In this document: piece after piece, positions 1-7,631 of the stretch
How positions within the stretch are numbered: the first letter of the stretch is position 1
Layout of the letters: each line of letters starts with the position of its first letter
Origin: Oscillospiraceae bacterium
GTDB taxonomy: Bacteria > Bacillota > Clostridia > Oscillospirales > Ruminococcaceae
NCBI GenBank assembly: GCA_024404875.1
Contig: JAKSPK010000020.1
Location: 1 to 41,321, forward strand
Reading direction: 5' to 3'
DNA: 41,321 nt
Made by a program: the position numbers and the translations under genes
Notes under the pieces: generated by a model
Database searches by the model: none
Told to the model about the DNA's origin: nothing
Seen by the model: the letters and a program-made list of their open reading frames with translations, nothing else

Positions 1-597
1 AAAAGAGCCGAGCTCAATGCCAAGCCACTGCTCCTTGAACTCCGGCACGCGGAAATAGAGCAGCTGATCTTTCATATCCGCGGCGGTTTCCGCCGAGATG
101 ATCTGCTCCCCGTTCAGCTTCAGACCAATGCTCTGTTGATAGCTGTTGCCTTTTTCGGAAATATCGGAAGTAATGCCGATATCTTCCAGATTTGCAAGTA
201 CATTGACTGCCTGCTGTTCAATGATCTGACCGACCAGATTACCGGAAGTCAGCGAACGCTGCGGCAGATCCGCCTGCATCGCATTGCGGCCCTCCTCTGT
301 CAGTATGACCTGTGCCTCCGCGTGTGTGTGCATCCCCTGAGAGCGGGCATCCAGCACCTGCTGATAACTGCCTGCAAAGGCTTCTGAAAAATCATCGGCG
401 TTCTTCTCACAAACCCATGTGAAATAGTCCTGCGGGGATGAGAACGCGAGCTTGACCTGATTCTTGACAGTGTCGGATAACGCATAAGCTGCGACACATC
501 CGCCTGCGAGAACAGCAGCAACACCGACGATCCCGCCCAGCTTCAGACCGATGCGCTTCCGGCGCTCACCGTACATATCACCGTAAAATGTACTCAT
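1..597 (-). CDS. Membrane-anchored hypothetical protein, 3' end outside the window
   Basis: The frame is open from an ATG at 597 to the first base of the window, so 199 codons are visible and the C-terminus is missing. An AACGGAGG ribosome site lies 6 bases before the ATG. The protein starts with a short basic cytoplasmic segment (MSTFYGDMYGERRKRIG), then one hydrophobic helix at about residues 18-42. The rest is hydrophilic and probably extracytoplasmic, as expected for a type II anchored protein. I do not recognise the outer domain and assign no function. It has its own promoter (658-687) and a leader hairpin (627-646), and the TetR gene behind it is insulated by a terminator, so the two are not obviously one operon. 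Confidence 0.75.
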   Translation of the reverse strand, partial: MSTFYGDMYGERRKRIGLKLGGIVGVAAVLAGGCVAAYALSDTVKNQVKLAFSSPQDYFTWVCEKNADDFSEAFAGSYQQVLDARSQGMHTHAEAQVILTEEGRNAMQADLPQRSLTSGNLVGQIIEQQAVNVLANLEDIGITSDISEKGNSYQQSIGLKLNGEQIISAETAADMKDQLLYFRVPEFKEQWLGIELGSF

Positions 598-657
598 TTC
601 TAACCTCCGTTTCAGTACATTGCCCCAAGCCGCAATCCGGCGGCTTTCCTTGACTGC

Positions 658-687
658 ATTATATCACAAGCACAATCATTTTGTCAA
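658..687 (-). promoter_or_regulatory. Promoter of the partial membrane protein gene
   Basis: On the minus strand TTGACA (682-687) is followed after 18 bases by TATAAT (658-663) with an extended TG motif. The leader carries a 7-bp hairpin, AAGCCGC/GCGGCTT, at 627-646. Confidence 0.8.
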
Positions 688-732
688 TCATCCGGCGGTG
701 TCAGTTTGATGAAAGCTTTATAACAAAAGGAT

Positions 733-767
733 AACAAAAAGCAGCCGGCGCATCCAGCACCGGCTGC
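733..767 (-). terminator. Terminator of the TetR gene
   Basis: GCAGCCGG and CCGGCTGC (741-748 and 760-767) form an 8-bp hairpin followed on the minus strand by TTTTTGTTAT. It lies 7 bases after the TetR stop codon. Confidence 0.85.
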
Positions 768-773
768 CTGTCA

Positions 774-1433
774 TTATGCTCCCGTATTTTCAACACGCAG
801 ATAGTTGACCCCAATATTGGCAAGCATTTCCAGCTCGGCTCTGCCGTCAGAAAAATCGTCCGAGGGCAGCAGCTCTCCGCCGAGCATTTTCGCGCAGAGC
901 TGAAGCATCGAATGGCCGAAAGTCAGATAGAACAGCTTAAAATTGACATCCTTGCGGACGGTGCCGTCTGCTGTGCCGGCGAGATACGCCGCTTCGAAAT
1001 ATGGATAAAAATTGACGATCGAGCGTTCATATTCAAAAAGCGCGGCCTTCGGCACATTCTCTCGCTGAAGCATGAGATCGAATTCGCCAACGAGCTTCAT
1101 GAAATCTCTGTGTTTATCATAAAGAGCCAAATAAATATGCATGAGATCGGAAAGCCGCTTGATACCTGTCTGCTTGAGAAAATTCTCCGACTCAAACACA
1201 TTTTCATACATACCGCGAAGTCTTGTCCAGAGATGTGTCATCGCTGAAATCGTGATTGCAGTTTTTGTGCCGAAATAGCGGTAAAGCGTTGCAACACCGA
1301 CGCCGCAGGCATCTGCGATATCGGTCATTTTAACGGTCTCGATGCCGTTTTTCAAAAACATTTCCGCACTGATCTCCACAGCGCGTTCGATGCGCTTGGC
1401 CCTCAGGCTTTCCGGTACAATGTAATTATCCAT
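774..1433 (-). CDS. TetR family transcriptional regulator
   Basis: This is a 219-residue one-domain regulator of usual TetR length. The N-terminal helix-turn-helix is clear: residues about 17-60 contain EISAEMFLKNGIETVKMTDI and then ACGVGVATLYRYFGTK, the classic TetR recognition helix with YRYF. The remaining 150 residues are the helical ligand-binding and dimer domain, which gives no clue to the ligand. I chose the ATG at 1433 (MDNYIVPES) because AGGAGA lies 8 bases before it; an in-frame TTG at 1463 has no such site. It has its own promoter (1556-1584) and terminator. A 7-base inverted repeat, CGTCAGA/TCTGACG, flanks the start of the transcript and could be part of an autoregulatory site. 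The target genes cannot be told from the context. Confidence 0.9.
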   Translation of the reverse strand: MDNYIVPESLRAKRIERAVEISAEMFLKNGIETVKMTDIADACGVGVATLYRYFGTKTAITISAMTHLWTRLRGMYENVFESENFLKQTGIKRLSDLMHIYLALYDKHRDFMKLVGEFDLMLQRENVPKAALFEYERSIVNFYPYFEAAYLAGTADGTVRKDVNFKLFYLTFGHSMLQLCAKMLGGELLPSDDFSDGRAELEMLANIGVNYLRVENTGA

Positions 1434-1458
1434 AGCTGCGTCTCCTATGCTGAATGAA

Positions 1459-1476
1459 GGCAATACCGCACAGAGC
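1459..1476 (+). repeat. Short dispersed repeat, copy 1
   Basis: GGCAATACCGCACAGAGC here recurs at 25273-25290 with one mismatch, in an intergenic position both times. Similar intergenic sequence seems familiar from Ruminococcus genomes, but that is from memory. Confidence 0.35.
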
Positions 1477-1555
1477 TGGTGGTACAGATGCGCAGTCAGA
1501 TTCTTCGTCAGATTGATATAGAAATGATGCCGACGGACTCTGACGCCTTTTTATT

Positions 1556-1584
1556 AGTTTATCACATTATTTCGCTTTTGTCAA
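1556..1584 (-). promoter_or_regulatory. Promoter of the TetR gene
   Basis: Minus-strand TTGACA (1579-1584), 17-base spacer, TAAACT (1556-1561). Confidence 0.75.
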
Positions 1585-1765
1585 GTTTGCAGCAGCAGAG
1601 AGAACACAGTCAATCGAAACTACAGCATTTTAGTGCTGGCGATATCATCCGGAGCCTGAAAGCAAACTGTATTTATTCACATATTTTCGATTATTCTGTT
1701 CCAGCTGCAAACACTGCAAGTACGACACATATCCGATTGCTGTATTTCTCATGTGCAGAACGCAT

Positions 1766-1796
1766 AAAAACCCGGCCACTTTCAAAAGCGGCCGGG
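1766..1796 (-). terminator. Terminator of metY
   Basis: A G+C-rich hairpin with arms 1771-1779 and 1788-1796 (CCCGGCC core) is followed on the minus strand by TTTTT. It lies about 50 bases after the metY stop. Confidence 0.9.
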
Positions 1797-1847
1797 AAGA
1801 TGGAAAAACGATTCAGCAAAGATTTACCGAACAATCGGAGCAGAAAA

Positions 1848-3137
1848 TCACAGTGCTGCCACAGCCGCAAAGCCCTTTTCGAGATCTGCAATGATATCAT
1901 CAATATGTTCGGTGCCGATCGACAGACGGATCGTTGCCTGTGTGATGCCCTGATCCGCAAGCTCCTCATCATTGAGCTGTGAATGCGTAGTCGTTGCCGG
2001 ATGAATCACCAGCGACTTCACATCTGCAACATTCGCGAGCAGCGAGAAGATCTCCAGATGATCGATGAATGCGTGTGCTTCCTTCTGTCCGCCCTTGATT
2101 TCAAAGGTAAAGATGCTGCCGCCGCCGTTCGGGAAATATCTCTCATAGAGCGCATGATCCGGATGATCCGGCAGCGAGGGATGATTGACCTTCGCGACCA
2201 GCGGATGCTGCTTCAGATACTCAACAACCTTTTTGGTGTTCTCGGCATGGCGCTCCAGACGCAGGGAAAGTGTTTCCGTACCCTGCAGAAGAAGAAATGC
2301 TGCAAACGGGGAAATGGCTGCACCCTCATCACGCAGGAGAATTGCGCGAATATAAGTCACGAATGCTGCCGGTCCGACTGCATCCGCAAAGGAAATGCCG
2401 TGATAGCTCGGATTCGGTGCGGCAATCGGCGCATACTTGCCGGAGGCCTTCCAGTCAAATTTTCCGGAATCAACGATGATGCCGCCGAGCGTTGTGCCGT
2501 GTCCGCCGATGAACTTTGTAGCGGAGTGCACGACGATATCTGCACCGTGTTCAATCGGACGAATCAGGAAAGGCGTACCGAATGTATTGTCGATCACGAG
2601 CGGCAGACCGTGACGGTGCGCAATCTCCGCGATCGCGTCAATATCCGGAATATCGGAATTCGGATTGCCGAGCGTTTCAAGATAGATCGCCTTGGTATTC
2701 GGACGAATCGCCGCTTCCACCTCCGCGAGATCATGTGCATTCACGAAGCTTGTCTCAATGCCGAACTGCGGCAGAGTATGTGCAAGCAGATTGTAGCTGC
2801 CGCCGTAGATCGTTTTCTGTGCGACAATATGCTCACCGGCCTGTGCCAGTGCCTGAATGGTATAGGTAATCGCTGCTGCGCCCGATGCGAGTGCCAGTGC
2901 CGCGACGCCGCCCTCCAGCGCAGCAATACGCTTCTCAAAGACATCCTGTGTGGAGTTCGTCAGTCTGCCGTAGATATTGCCTGCATCTGTCAGTCCGAAA
3001 CGCGCTGCGGCGTGTGCGGAATCGCGGAACACATAGGAAGTGGTCGCATAGATCGGGACGGCTCTTGCATCGGAGGCCGGATCCGGCTGCTCCTGACCGA
3101 CATGAAGCTGGAGTGTTTCAAATTTATAATTGCTCAT
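1848..3137 (-). CDS. metY: O-acetylhomoserine sulfhydrylase (aminocarboxypropyltransferase)
   Basis: This 429-residue PLP enzyme makes homocysteine from O-acetyl-L-homoserine and sulfide, the direct sulfhydrylation route to methionine, in the cytoplasm. The Cys/Met metabolism PLP-enzyme fold shows throughout: ETLQLHVGQEQPDP at residues 7-20 is typical of MetY rather than of cystathionine synthase. The PLP lysine is K208 in HSATKFIGGHG, and DNTFGTPF (residues 183-190) supplies the PLP-contacting Asp. Length matches MetY (about 425-430), longer than the roughly 380 of MetB. The start is fixed by TGAGG 8 bases upstream. The gene is monocistronic, with a near-perfect promoter, a 175-base leader holding a small ORF (3213-3269), and its own terminator. 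The leader points to control by methionine or sulfur status. Confidence 0.95.
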   Translation of the reverse strand: MSNYKFETLQLHVGQEQPDPASDARAVPIYATTSYVFRDSAHAAARFGLTDAGNIYGRLTNSTQDVFEKRIAALEGGVAALALASGAAAITYTIQALAQAGEHIVAQKTIYGGSYNLLAHTLPQFGIETSFVNAHDLAEVEAAIRPNTKAIYLETLGNPNSDIPDIDAIAEIAHRHGLPLVIDNTFGTPFLIRPIEHGADIVVHSATKFIGGHGTTLGGIIVDSGKFDWKASGKYAPIAAPNPSYHGISFADAVGPAAFVTYIRAILLRDEGAAISPFAAFLLLQGTETLSLRLERHAENTKKVVEYLKQHPLVAKVNHPSLPDHPDHALYERYFPNGGGSIFTFEIKGGQKEAHAFIDHLEIFSLLANVADVKSLVIHPATTTHSQLNDEELADQGITQATIRLSIGTEHIDDIIADLEKGFAAVAAL

Positions 3138-3212
3138 TGTTATTTCCTCATTTCATATTATTAGCGGCATGGCCGCGATATTTCATTTATAATTCAGCGG
3201 ATAAAACAGGGG

Positions 3213-3269
3213 TTACATTCGTCCGAACCGGTAATTTGCGCGGTTTAGTCTCGGAAATAGCCTTGCCAT
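3213..3269 (-). CDS. Putative leader peptide of metY, 18 residues
   Basis: The small ORF reads MARLFPRLNRANYRFGRM and stops with TAA. Its ribosome site, TAAGGAGG 5 bases before the ATG, is stronger than that of metY itself, 75 bases further on. It begins about 40 bases after the expected transcription start. Five of 18 residues are arginine and the last sense codon is Met directly before the stop. The ORF lies in potential secondary structure: AACCG and CGGTT inside it can pair, as can CCGA and TCGG outside them. I infer a regulatory leader peptide (attenuation or ribosome arrest); the signal sensed is unknown. No cysteine codons are present, so it is not a simple cysteine attenuator. Confidence 0.6.
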   Translation of the reverse strand: MARLFPRLNRANYRFGRM

Positions 3270-3318
3270 ATCGGCCTCCTTACTACTATTATTTCGGTAG
3301 GTTTACTGGGTTGATGCT

Positions 3319-3347
3319 ATTATAGCACAAAGCGGAACGCTTGTCAA
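3319..3347 (-). promoter_or_regulatory. Consensus promoter of metY and its leader ORF
   Basis: Minus-strand TTGACA (3342-3347), 17-base spacer, TATAAT (3319-3324): a perfect sigma-A-type consensus. Confidence 0.95.
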
Positions 3348-3359
3348 GCATTCTGCTAT

Positions 3360-3382
3360 AATTCTATCAAATTTGTAGGATT
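3360..3382. promoter_or_regulatory. Candidate operator upstream of the metY promoter
   Basis: An imperfect palindrome of two 11-base arms around one central base (8 of 11 positions pair; arms AATTCTATCAA and TTTGTAGGATT) lies 13 bases upstream of the -35 box. A sulfur-responsive regulator such as the Rrf2 protein encoded at 36348 could bind here, but nothing in the sequence shows this. Confidence 0.3.
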
Positions 3383-3593
3383 TGACAAACAAAGCGGCTG
3401 AAGGCGGGGATTGTTTCACTGTTTTCATCATATGTATCGTGTATTTCGCAAAATAATAGTATGTTCGCATGATGTTCCATTCCTCATTGATTGTTTGATT
3501 TATCTCGCAGGCACAAAGAGAACCCACAAGAAATAGAAGGGGCATACTGCGCGGTGGAAAGATAATTGTGCAGGATTTCCGGAGGATTGGTCA

Positions 3594-3622
3594 TTGAAAA
3601 AAGCGAAAAAAAACAGTATAAT
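3594..3622 (+). promoter_or_regulatory. Promoter of the pectate lyase gene
   Basis: TTGAAA (3594-3599), 17-base A-rich spacer, TATAAT (3617-3622). The untranslated leader is about 130 bases. Confidence 0.85.
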
Positions 3623-3759
3623 AAAAACAGAAGCAGAGCATGATTGCCCTGTGCACACATCCGGATCGCCGGAGCATGACGATCCGATCATTCCATTTTT
3701 TCAGCCAAATCTGAATTCGGAAAGAAAGCGGAACCGATTCCGCTGAGGGGGAAAACACA

Positions 3760-6159
3760 ATGAAAATACAGAAATACGAGAAGATCGCAGCGTTTCTTTG
3801 CAGCGCGGCACTCGCCGTAAGCGCAGTCTCGGCAACAGGCAGCCTGGGATCCGCCGCCGCAGATGCCGTATCCTTTACAGTTGCGGACGGCTGGTTCGAG
3901 ACCGCTTATGCGGAATGGGCACCGGTCAGCAACGCCTCCGGCTACAATGTATACGCCGATGGCAAGCAAATTGACAGTATGCTCATCCGCCAGTACAACG
4001 GCTATTACCGCGCTGATGTCCCCGGTCTCAAGGCGGGCAGCCATACGCTCAAGGTCGTTCCGCTGATCTCCGGCAAGGAAGACGCATCCAAGGCCAAAGA
4101 GCAGCAGATCACTGTCAAGGCACATGACCGCTCCGGCTTCGGCTGGGTCGGCGGATCGTCCTCCGGTGCATATAACGATGACGGCACACTGAAATCCAAC
4201 GCAGTCGTTCTCTATGTCAACGAGCAGACAAAAGATACCGTTTCCATGGAAGTGGCCACCGATTCCAAGGGTACAAGGACCAAAGAGACCGGCATCCAGA
4301 ACATTCTCAATGCATATCAGAAAGGTGCTGAGACGCGTCCGCTCGATATCCGCTGCATCGGCAATATTACCGATCCGGCTACACTCGAAAGCGGAGACCT
4401 GCTTGTCAAGGGCAGCGGATCCAGCAAGCGCCTCTCCTGCGGCGTGACGATCGAGGGCATCGGCACGGATACCGTATTCAACGGTTTCGGCCTGCGCATT
4501 GCGAATACCTCCGGCATGGAAGTGCGTAATATCGGCTTCATGAACTGCAACAGCACCGAGGGCGACGATGTCGGACTTCAGCAGAATAACGACCATGTCT
4601 GGGTACATCACTGCGATCTGTTCTACGGTGATGCGGGCTCCGACAAGGATCAGGTCAAGGGTGACGGCGCGCTCGATACAAAAACCTCCAGCTACATTAC
4701 ACACAGCTATAATCATTTCTGGGATAACGGCAAGTGCAATCTTCAGGGCATGAAATCAGAATCACCAGAAAACTATATTACATATCACCACAACTGGTAC
4801 GATCATTCCGATTCGCGGCATCCGCGCATCCGCACCTGCTCCGTTCATATCTACAATAACTATTTCGACGGCAATGCGAAATACGGCGTCGGCGTAACAA
4901 TGGGCGCATCTGCATTCGTGGAGAACAACTATTTCCGCAACTGCCCCAAGCCGATGATGAGCAGTCTGCAGGGCTCCGATGCACTGGGCGAGGGTACATT
5001 CTCCGGTGAGAACGGCGGAATAATCAAGGCATACAACAATATCATGGTGAATGCCAAGAGCTATATCACCTACAAGGACAACGCATCCAGCTTTGATGCA
5101 TATGAAGTCGCAGATGCAAAAGACAGCGTTCCGGCATCTGTCAAGACGCTCTCCGGCGGCACAGCCTACAACAATTTCGATACCGGCAGCAAAATGTATA
5201 CTTATAAGGCAGACGCTCCGGCGGATGTTCCCGCGATCGTGACCGCAAATGCCGGAAGAGTCCAGGGCGGCGATTTCAAGTGGCAGTTCGACAATTCTGT
5301 GGACGATGCCAGCTATGAGGTCAATACCGGACTGAAATCCGCGATTGTGAACTACAAGACCAAGCTGCTCGCTGTCGGAAGCGGCGAATACATCGGTTCG
5401 GATGTACCTGACACGCCGATTGTAACGACAGCAGCAACCTCGAAGCCGTCACAGAACACCACGACAGCTGCGGTCACCACAAAGCCGGCCGTCGTAACCG
5501 ATACACCGTCCGTTCCGGCCTCCGGCTATGTGCATAACTTCACAAAGAACGGACTCAACAGTGATTTCTTCAGCATCTCCGGCAACCTCTCGACCTCCAA
5601 GGGTACGGCAAGCTATGCCGGTCTGACGCTGACACAATGCCTGAAAATGGAATCCGCGACCTCGATCGAATTCACGGCGCCCACTGACGGCACGCTGACA
5701 CTCGTATTCGCAGAGCCCGCCGCGACTGCCGCACTCGACGGCAAGAAGCTCAGCGCTTCCGATGGTATCATCACCACTCAGGTCAGTGCCGGCTCACATA
5801 CAATCAAAAAAGCAGATACCTGCAATCTGTTCTATATGGCACTCATCACCGGCTCTGCTCCGCAGCCTGAGACGACGACCGTAACCGCTCCTGAAACGAC
5901 AACCACAACATTCACAACAGCAACGGCCACCCCGACAACATCTGCACCGGCAGAACAGCAGGTCTCACTGCGCGGCGATGCAGATTGCAGCGGCAATGTC
6001 GATGTCAGCGATGTTGTTCTGACTGCGCGCTATCTCGCAGAGGACAGCAGTGCAGTGCTCTCGGCGCAGGGCAAGATCAATGCGGATATTGACGGTATTC
6101 CTGGCATCAGCACCGAGGACACATCTATGATGCTCCGAATCATCGCAAAGCTGATCTGA
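3760..6159 (+). CDS. Secreted dockerin-bearing pectate lyase, family PL1, with CBM-like module
   Basis: The enzyme cleaves polygalacturonate by beta-elimination outside the cell and should attach to a cellulosome scaffoldin. Residues 1-36 are a signal peptide. Residues about 37-130 look like a fibronectin III-type module. Residues about 135-540 form the PL1 right-handed beta-helix, with WVHHCDLF, NHFWDNG, and HHNWYDHSDSRHPRIR around residue 350 that carries the catalytic Arg. A Thr-rich linker follows, then a module at about 585-690 (FTKNGLNSDFFSISGNLSTS start, NLFYMAL end) that I believe resembles the pectin-binding CBM77 family. A second Thr linker leads to a type I dockerin from about 738, with two calcium loops (DADCSGNVDVSD and NADIDGIPGISTED). 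AGGGGG precedes the ATG. The gene stands alone with its own promoter and terminators. Confidence 0.95.
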   Translation: MKIQKYEKIAAFLCSAALAVSAVSATGSLGSAAADAVSFTVADGWFETAYAEWAPVSNASGYNVYADGKQIDSMLIRQYNGYYRADVPGLKAGSHTLKVVPLISGKEDASKAKEQQITVKAHDRSGFGWVGGSSSGAYNDDGTLKSNAVVLYVNEQTKDTVSMEVATDSKGTRTKETGIQNILNAYQKGAETRPLDIRCIGNITDPATLESGDLLVKGSGSSKRLSCGVTIEGIGTDTVFNGFGLRIANTSGMEVRNIGFMNCNSTEGDDVGLQQNNDHVWVHHCDLFYGDAGSDKDQVKGDGALDTKTSSYITHSYNHFWDNGKCNLQGMKSESPENYITYHHNWYDHSDSRHPRIRTCSVHIYNNYFDGNAKYGVGVTMGASAFVENNYFRNCPKPMMSSLQGSDALGEGTFSGENGGIIKAYNNIMVNAKSYITYKDNASSFDAYEVADAKDSVPASVKTLSGGTAYNNFDTGSKMYTYKADAPADVPAIVTANAGRVQGGDFKWQFDNSVDDASYEVNTGLKSAIVNYKTKLLAVGSGEYIGSDVPDTPIVTTAATSKPSQNTTTAAVTTKPAVVTDTPSVPASGYVHNFTKNGLNSDFFSISGNLSTSKGTASYAGLTLTQCLKMESATSIEFTAPTDGTLTLVFAEPAATAALDGKKLSASDGIITTQVSAGSHTIKKADTCNLFYMALITGSAPQPETTTVTAPETTTTTFTTATATPTTSAPAEQQVSLRGDADCSGNVDVSDVVLTARYLAEDSSAVLSAQGKINADIDGIPGISTEDTSMMLRIIAKLI

Positions 6160-6179
6160 TAAATCAAATGATTCCACAA

Positions 6180-6208
6180 GAGGGAAGATGCAGCACGCAT
6201 CTTCCCTC
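6180..6208 (+). terminator. Hairpin after the pectate lyase gene
   Basis: GAGGGAAGATGC and its complement form a 12-bp hairpin 20 bases after the stop codon. The downstream sequence has few T residues, so termination may depend on the second hairpin. Confidence 0.6.
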
Positions 6209-6223
6209 AGTCTGTTCACAGGC

Positions 6224-6257
6224 ACCGCCGGCATCCGAAAATGCCGGCGGTAATTTT
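6224..6257 (+). terminator. Second hairpin with short T tract
   Basis: ACCGCCGGCAT and ATGCCGGCGGT (6224-6234, 6241-6251) form an 11-bp stem with a 6-base loop, followed by AATTTT. Confidence 0.7.
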
Positions 6258-6266
6258 GAAAAAAAC

Positions 6267-6295
6267 TTGCATATTCTTGTACAATCGTGTATACT
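6267..6295 (+). promoter_or_regulatory. Promoter of the aldo/keto reductase gene
   Basis: TTGCAT (6267-6272), 17-base spacer, TATACT (6290-6295). Confidence 0.75.
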
Positions 6296-6309
6296 GTATT
6301 CATAAAACG

Positions 6310-6324
6310 CTGACAGACTGTCAG
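6310..6324. promoter_or_regulatory. Operator-like palindrome CTGACAG-A-CTGTCAG
   Basis: A perfect 7+7 inverted repeat with one central base begins 15 bases after the -10 box, between the expected transcription start and the ribosome site. This is where a repressor would block transcription. No partner regulator is adjacent. Confidence 0.55.
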
Positions 6325-6337
6325 AGAATGGAGCAAT

Positions 6338-7522
6338 ATGATGCAATACCGCAAATTACGCAATGGAAAAAAAGTATCCGTTTTGGGATACGGATGTATG
6401 CGCTTTACCAAGAATGCCGGCCGTATTGATTTGCCAAAGGCCGAGCGTGAAATCCTTGCCGCAATCCGTTACGGTGTGAACTATTTCGATACCGCCTATA
6501 TATATCCGGGCAGCGAAGCGGCACTCGGTGAGATCCTTGCGCGGAATCACTGCCGCGAGAAGGTCATGATCGCGACAAAACTGCCGTATTATCTGGTGAA
6601 ATCACCAGCCATGATCGACCGTTTCTTCAATGAAGAGCTCTCGCGCCTGCAAACAGATTATATCGACTGCTACCTGATGCATATGCTCAGCGATATCAAA
6701 TCGTGGGAGCGCATGAAGGGCTACGGCATTGAAGAATGGATCACCGCACGGAAAAAGGAGGGCAGCATCCGGCAGATCGGCTTCTCGTTCCACGGTGATA
6801 CCGATACTTTTATTGAACTGCTCGATGCCTATGACTGGGACTTCTGTCAGATCCAGTATAACTATCTCGATGAGCATACACAGGCAGGCAGACGCGGCCT
6901 GCAATATGCCGCGAAAAAGGGTATCCCAGTCATCATCATGGAGCCGCTGCGCGGCGGCAAACTTGTGTCGCATCTGCCGGCGCTGGCCCAAAAGGCAATC
7001 GCTGATTTTCCGGAAAAACGCTCGGCAGCGGCATGGGCACTGCGCTGGCTCTGGGATCAGCCGGAGGTTACGGTCGTGCTGTCCGGCATGAATTCTATGG
7101 CGATGCTGCGTGACAATGTTCGAACCGCAATCCAATCGGAAGCGGGCTGCTTCACCGAAGATGAAAGAAAGGTCATCCGGCAAGTGCGCGGCGCAATCCG
7201 GAAAAGCGCGAAGGTCGGCTGCACCGGATGCAGCTATTGTATGCCGTGTCCGCAGGGCGTGGACATCCCGACCGCTTTCAGCTGCTATAACAAAATGTTC
7301 CTGGAAAAGAAGAAAAACTCTGCCCGGCGGGAATATTTCCAGGTCACATCGTTCAAAAAGAACCGCAGCGACATGACAAAATGCATCGGCTGCGGCAAAT
7401 GCGAGCGGCACTGCCCGCAGCATATCGAAATCCGCAGAGAGCTGAAAAATGCAGAAAAAGCACTGCTTCCGGCACCGATCAAGCTCATCATGCGCATCGC
7501 AAACAAGATCGCGAACCGCTGA
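6338..7522 (+). CDS. Aldo/keto reductase with C-terminal 4Fe-4S ferredoxin domain
   Basis: This 394-residue cytoplasmic oxidoreductase joins an NADP-binding (beta/alpha)8 aldo/keto reductase barrel (about 1-270) to a C-terminal iron-sulfur domain. The barrel shows VLGYGCMRF, the catalytic Asp/Tyr in NYFDTAYIY, the Lys in MIATKLP, and the His in the YLMH strand. The tail has CTGCSYCMPCPQG (about 287-299) and CIGCGKCERHCPQ (about 345-357), typical of anaerobe aldo/keto reductases predicted to pass electrons to or from ferredoxin. The substrate is unknown. GGAG lies 4 bases before ATG 6338; the next codon is also ATG, so the start could be 6341. Transcribed alone, behind a promoter with a perfect palindrome. 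Confidence 0.92.
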   Translation: MMQYRKLRNGKKVSVLGYGCMRFTKNAGRIDLPKAEREILAAIRYGVNYFDTAYIYPGSEAALGEILARNHCREKVMIATKLPYYLVKSPAMIDRFFNEELSRLQTDYIDCYLMHMLSDIKSWERMKGYGIEEWITARKKEGSIRQIGFSFHGDTDTFIELLDAYDWDFCQIQYNYLDEHTQAGRRGLQYAAKKGIPVIIMEPLRGGKLVSHLPALAQKAIADFPEKRSAAAWALRWLWDQPEVTVVLSGMNSMAMLRDNVRTAIQSEAGCFTEDERKVIRQVRGAIRKSAKVGCTGCSYCMPCPQGVDIPTAFSCYNKMFLEKKKNSARREYFQVTSFKKNRSDMTKCIGCGKCERHCPQHIEIRRELKNAEKALLPAPIKLIMRIANKIANR

Positions 7523-7539
7523 CAAAGCTGCATCCGGCA

Positions 7540-7568
7540 TTGACAAAACTGTAAAATTGTGTTAAAAT
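7540..7568 (+). promoter_or_regulatory. Promoter of the GGDEF-EAL/plsY operon
   Basis: TTGACA (7540-7545), 17-base spacer, TAAAAT (7563-7568). Confidence 0.85.
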
Positions 7569-7583
7569 AATACTGAATAAGAA

Positions 7584-7600
7584 TCGCCGGCTGCCGGCGA
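7584..7600. promoter_or_regulatory. Perfect palindrome TCGCCGGC-T-GCCGGCGA
   Basis: An 8+8 perfect inverted repeat with one central base starts about 15 bases after the -10 box and 30 bases before the start codon. It could be a repressor operator or a leader hairpin. Confidence 0.5.
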
Positions 7601-7631
7601 ACAAATCCCGATAGGAAAGGGGGGCGTATCC

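Larger units (their letters stand above)
1434..1847. other. Intergenic stretch between tetR and metY
   Basis: It holds the TetR promoter, a copy of a short repeat (1459-1476) and the metY terminator (1766-1796). Bases 1585-1765 are AT-rich and I see no gene or structured element there. Confidence 0.5.
3138..3759. other. Divergent intergenic region between metY and the pectate lyase gene
   Basis: It holds the metY leader with its 18-codon ORF (3213-3269) and a hairpin GCGGC/GCCGC just before the metY ribosome site. It also holds the metY promoter, an imperfect 23-base palindrome (3360-3382) and the pectate lyase promoter (3594-3622). A 6-bp hairpin (GCGGAA/TTCCGC, 3728-3743) precedes the pectate lyase ribosome site. 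Nothing is recognised in 3383-3593. Confidence 0.6.

Noticed and set aside
3138-3320. SAM riboswitch or T-box in the metY leader
   Set aside because: No S-box core or T-box anti-terminator sequence is visible; the region instead holds a small ORF with a strong ribosome site.
3594-3746. TTG-started frame of about 50 codons upstream of the pectate lyase
   Set aside because: It coincides exactly with the -35/-10 promoter of the pectate lyase gene; coding there is unlikely.
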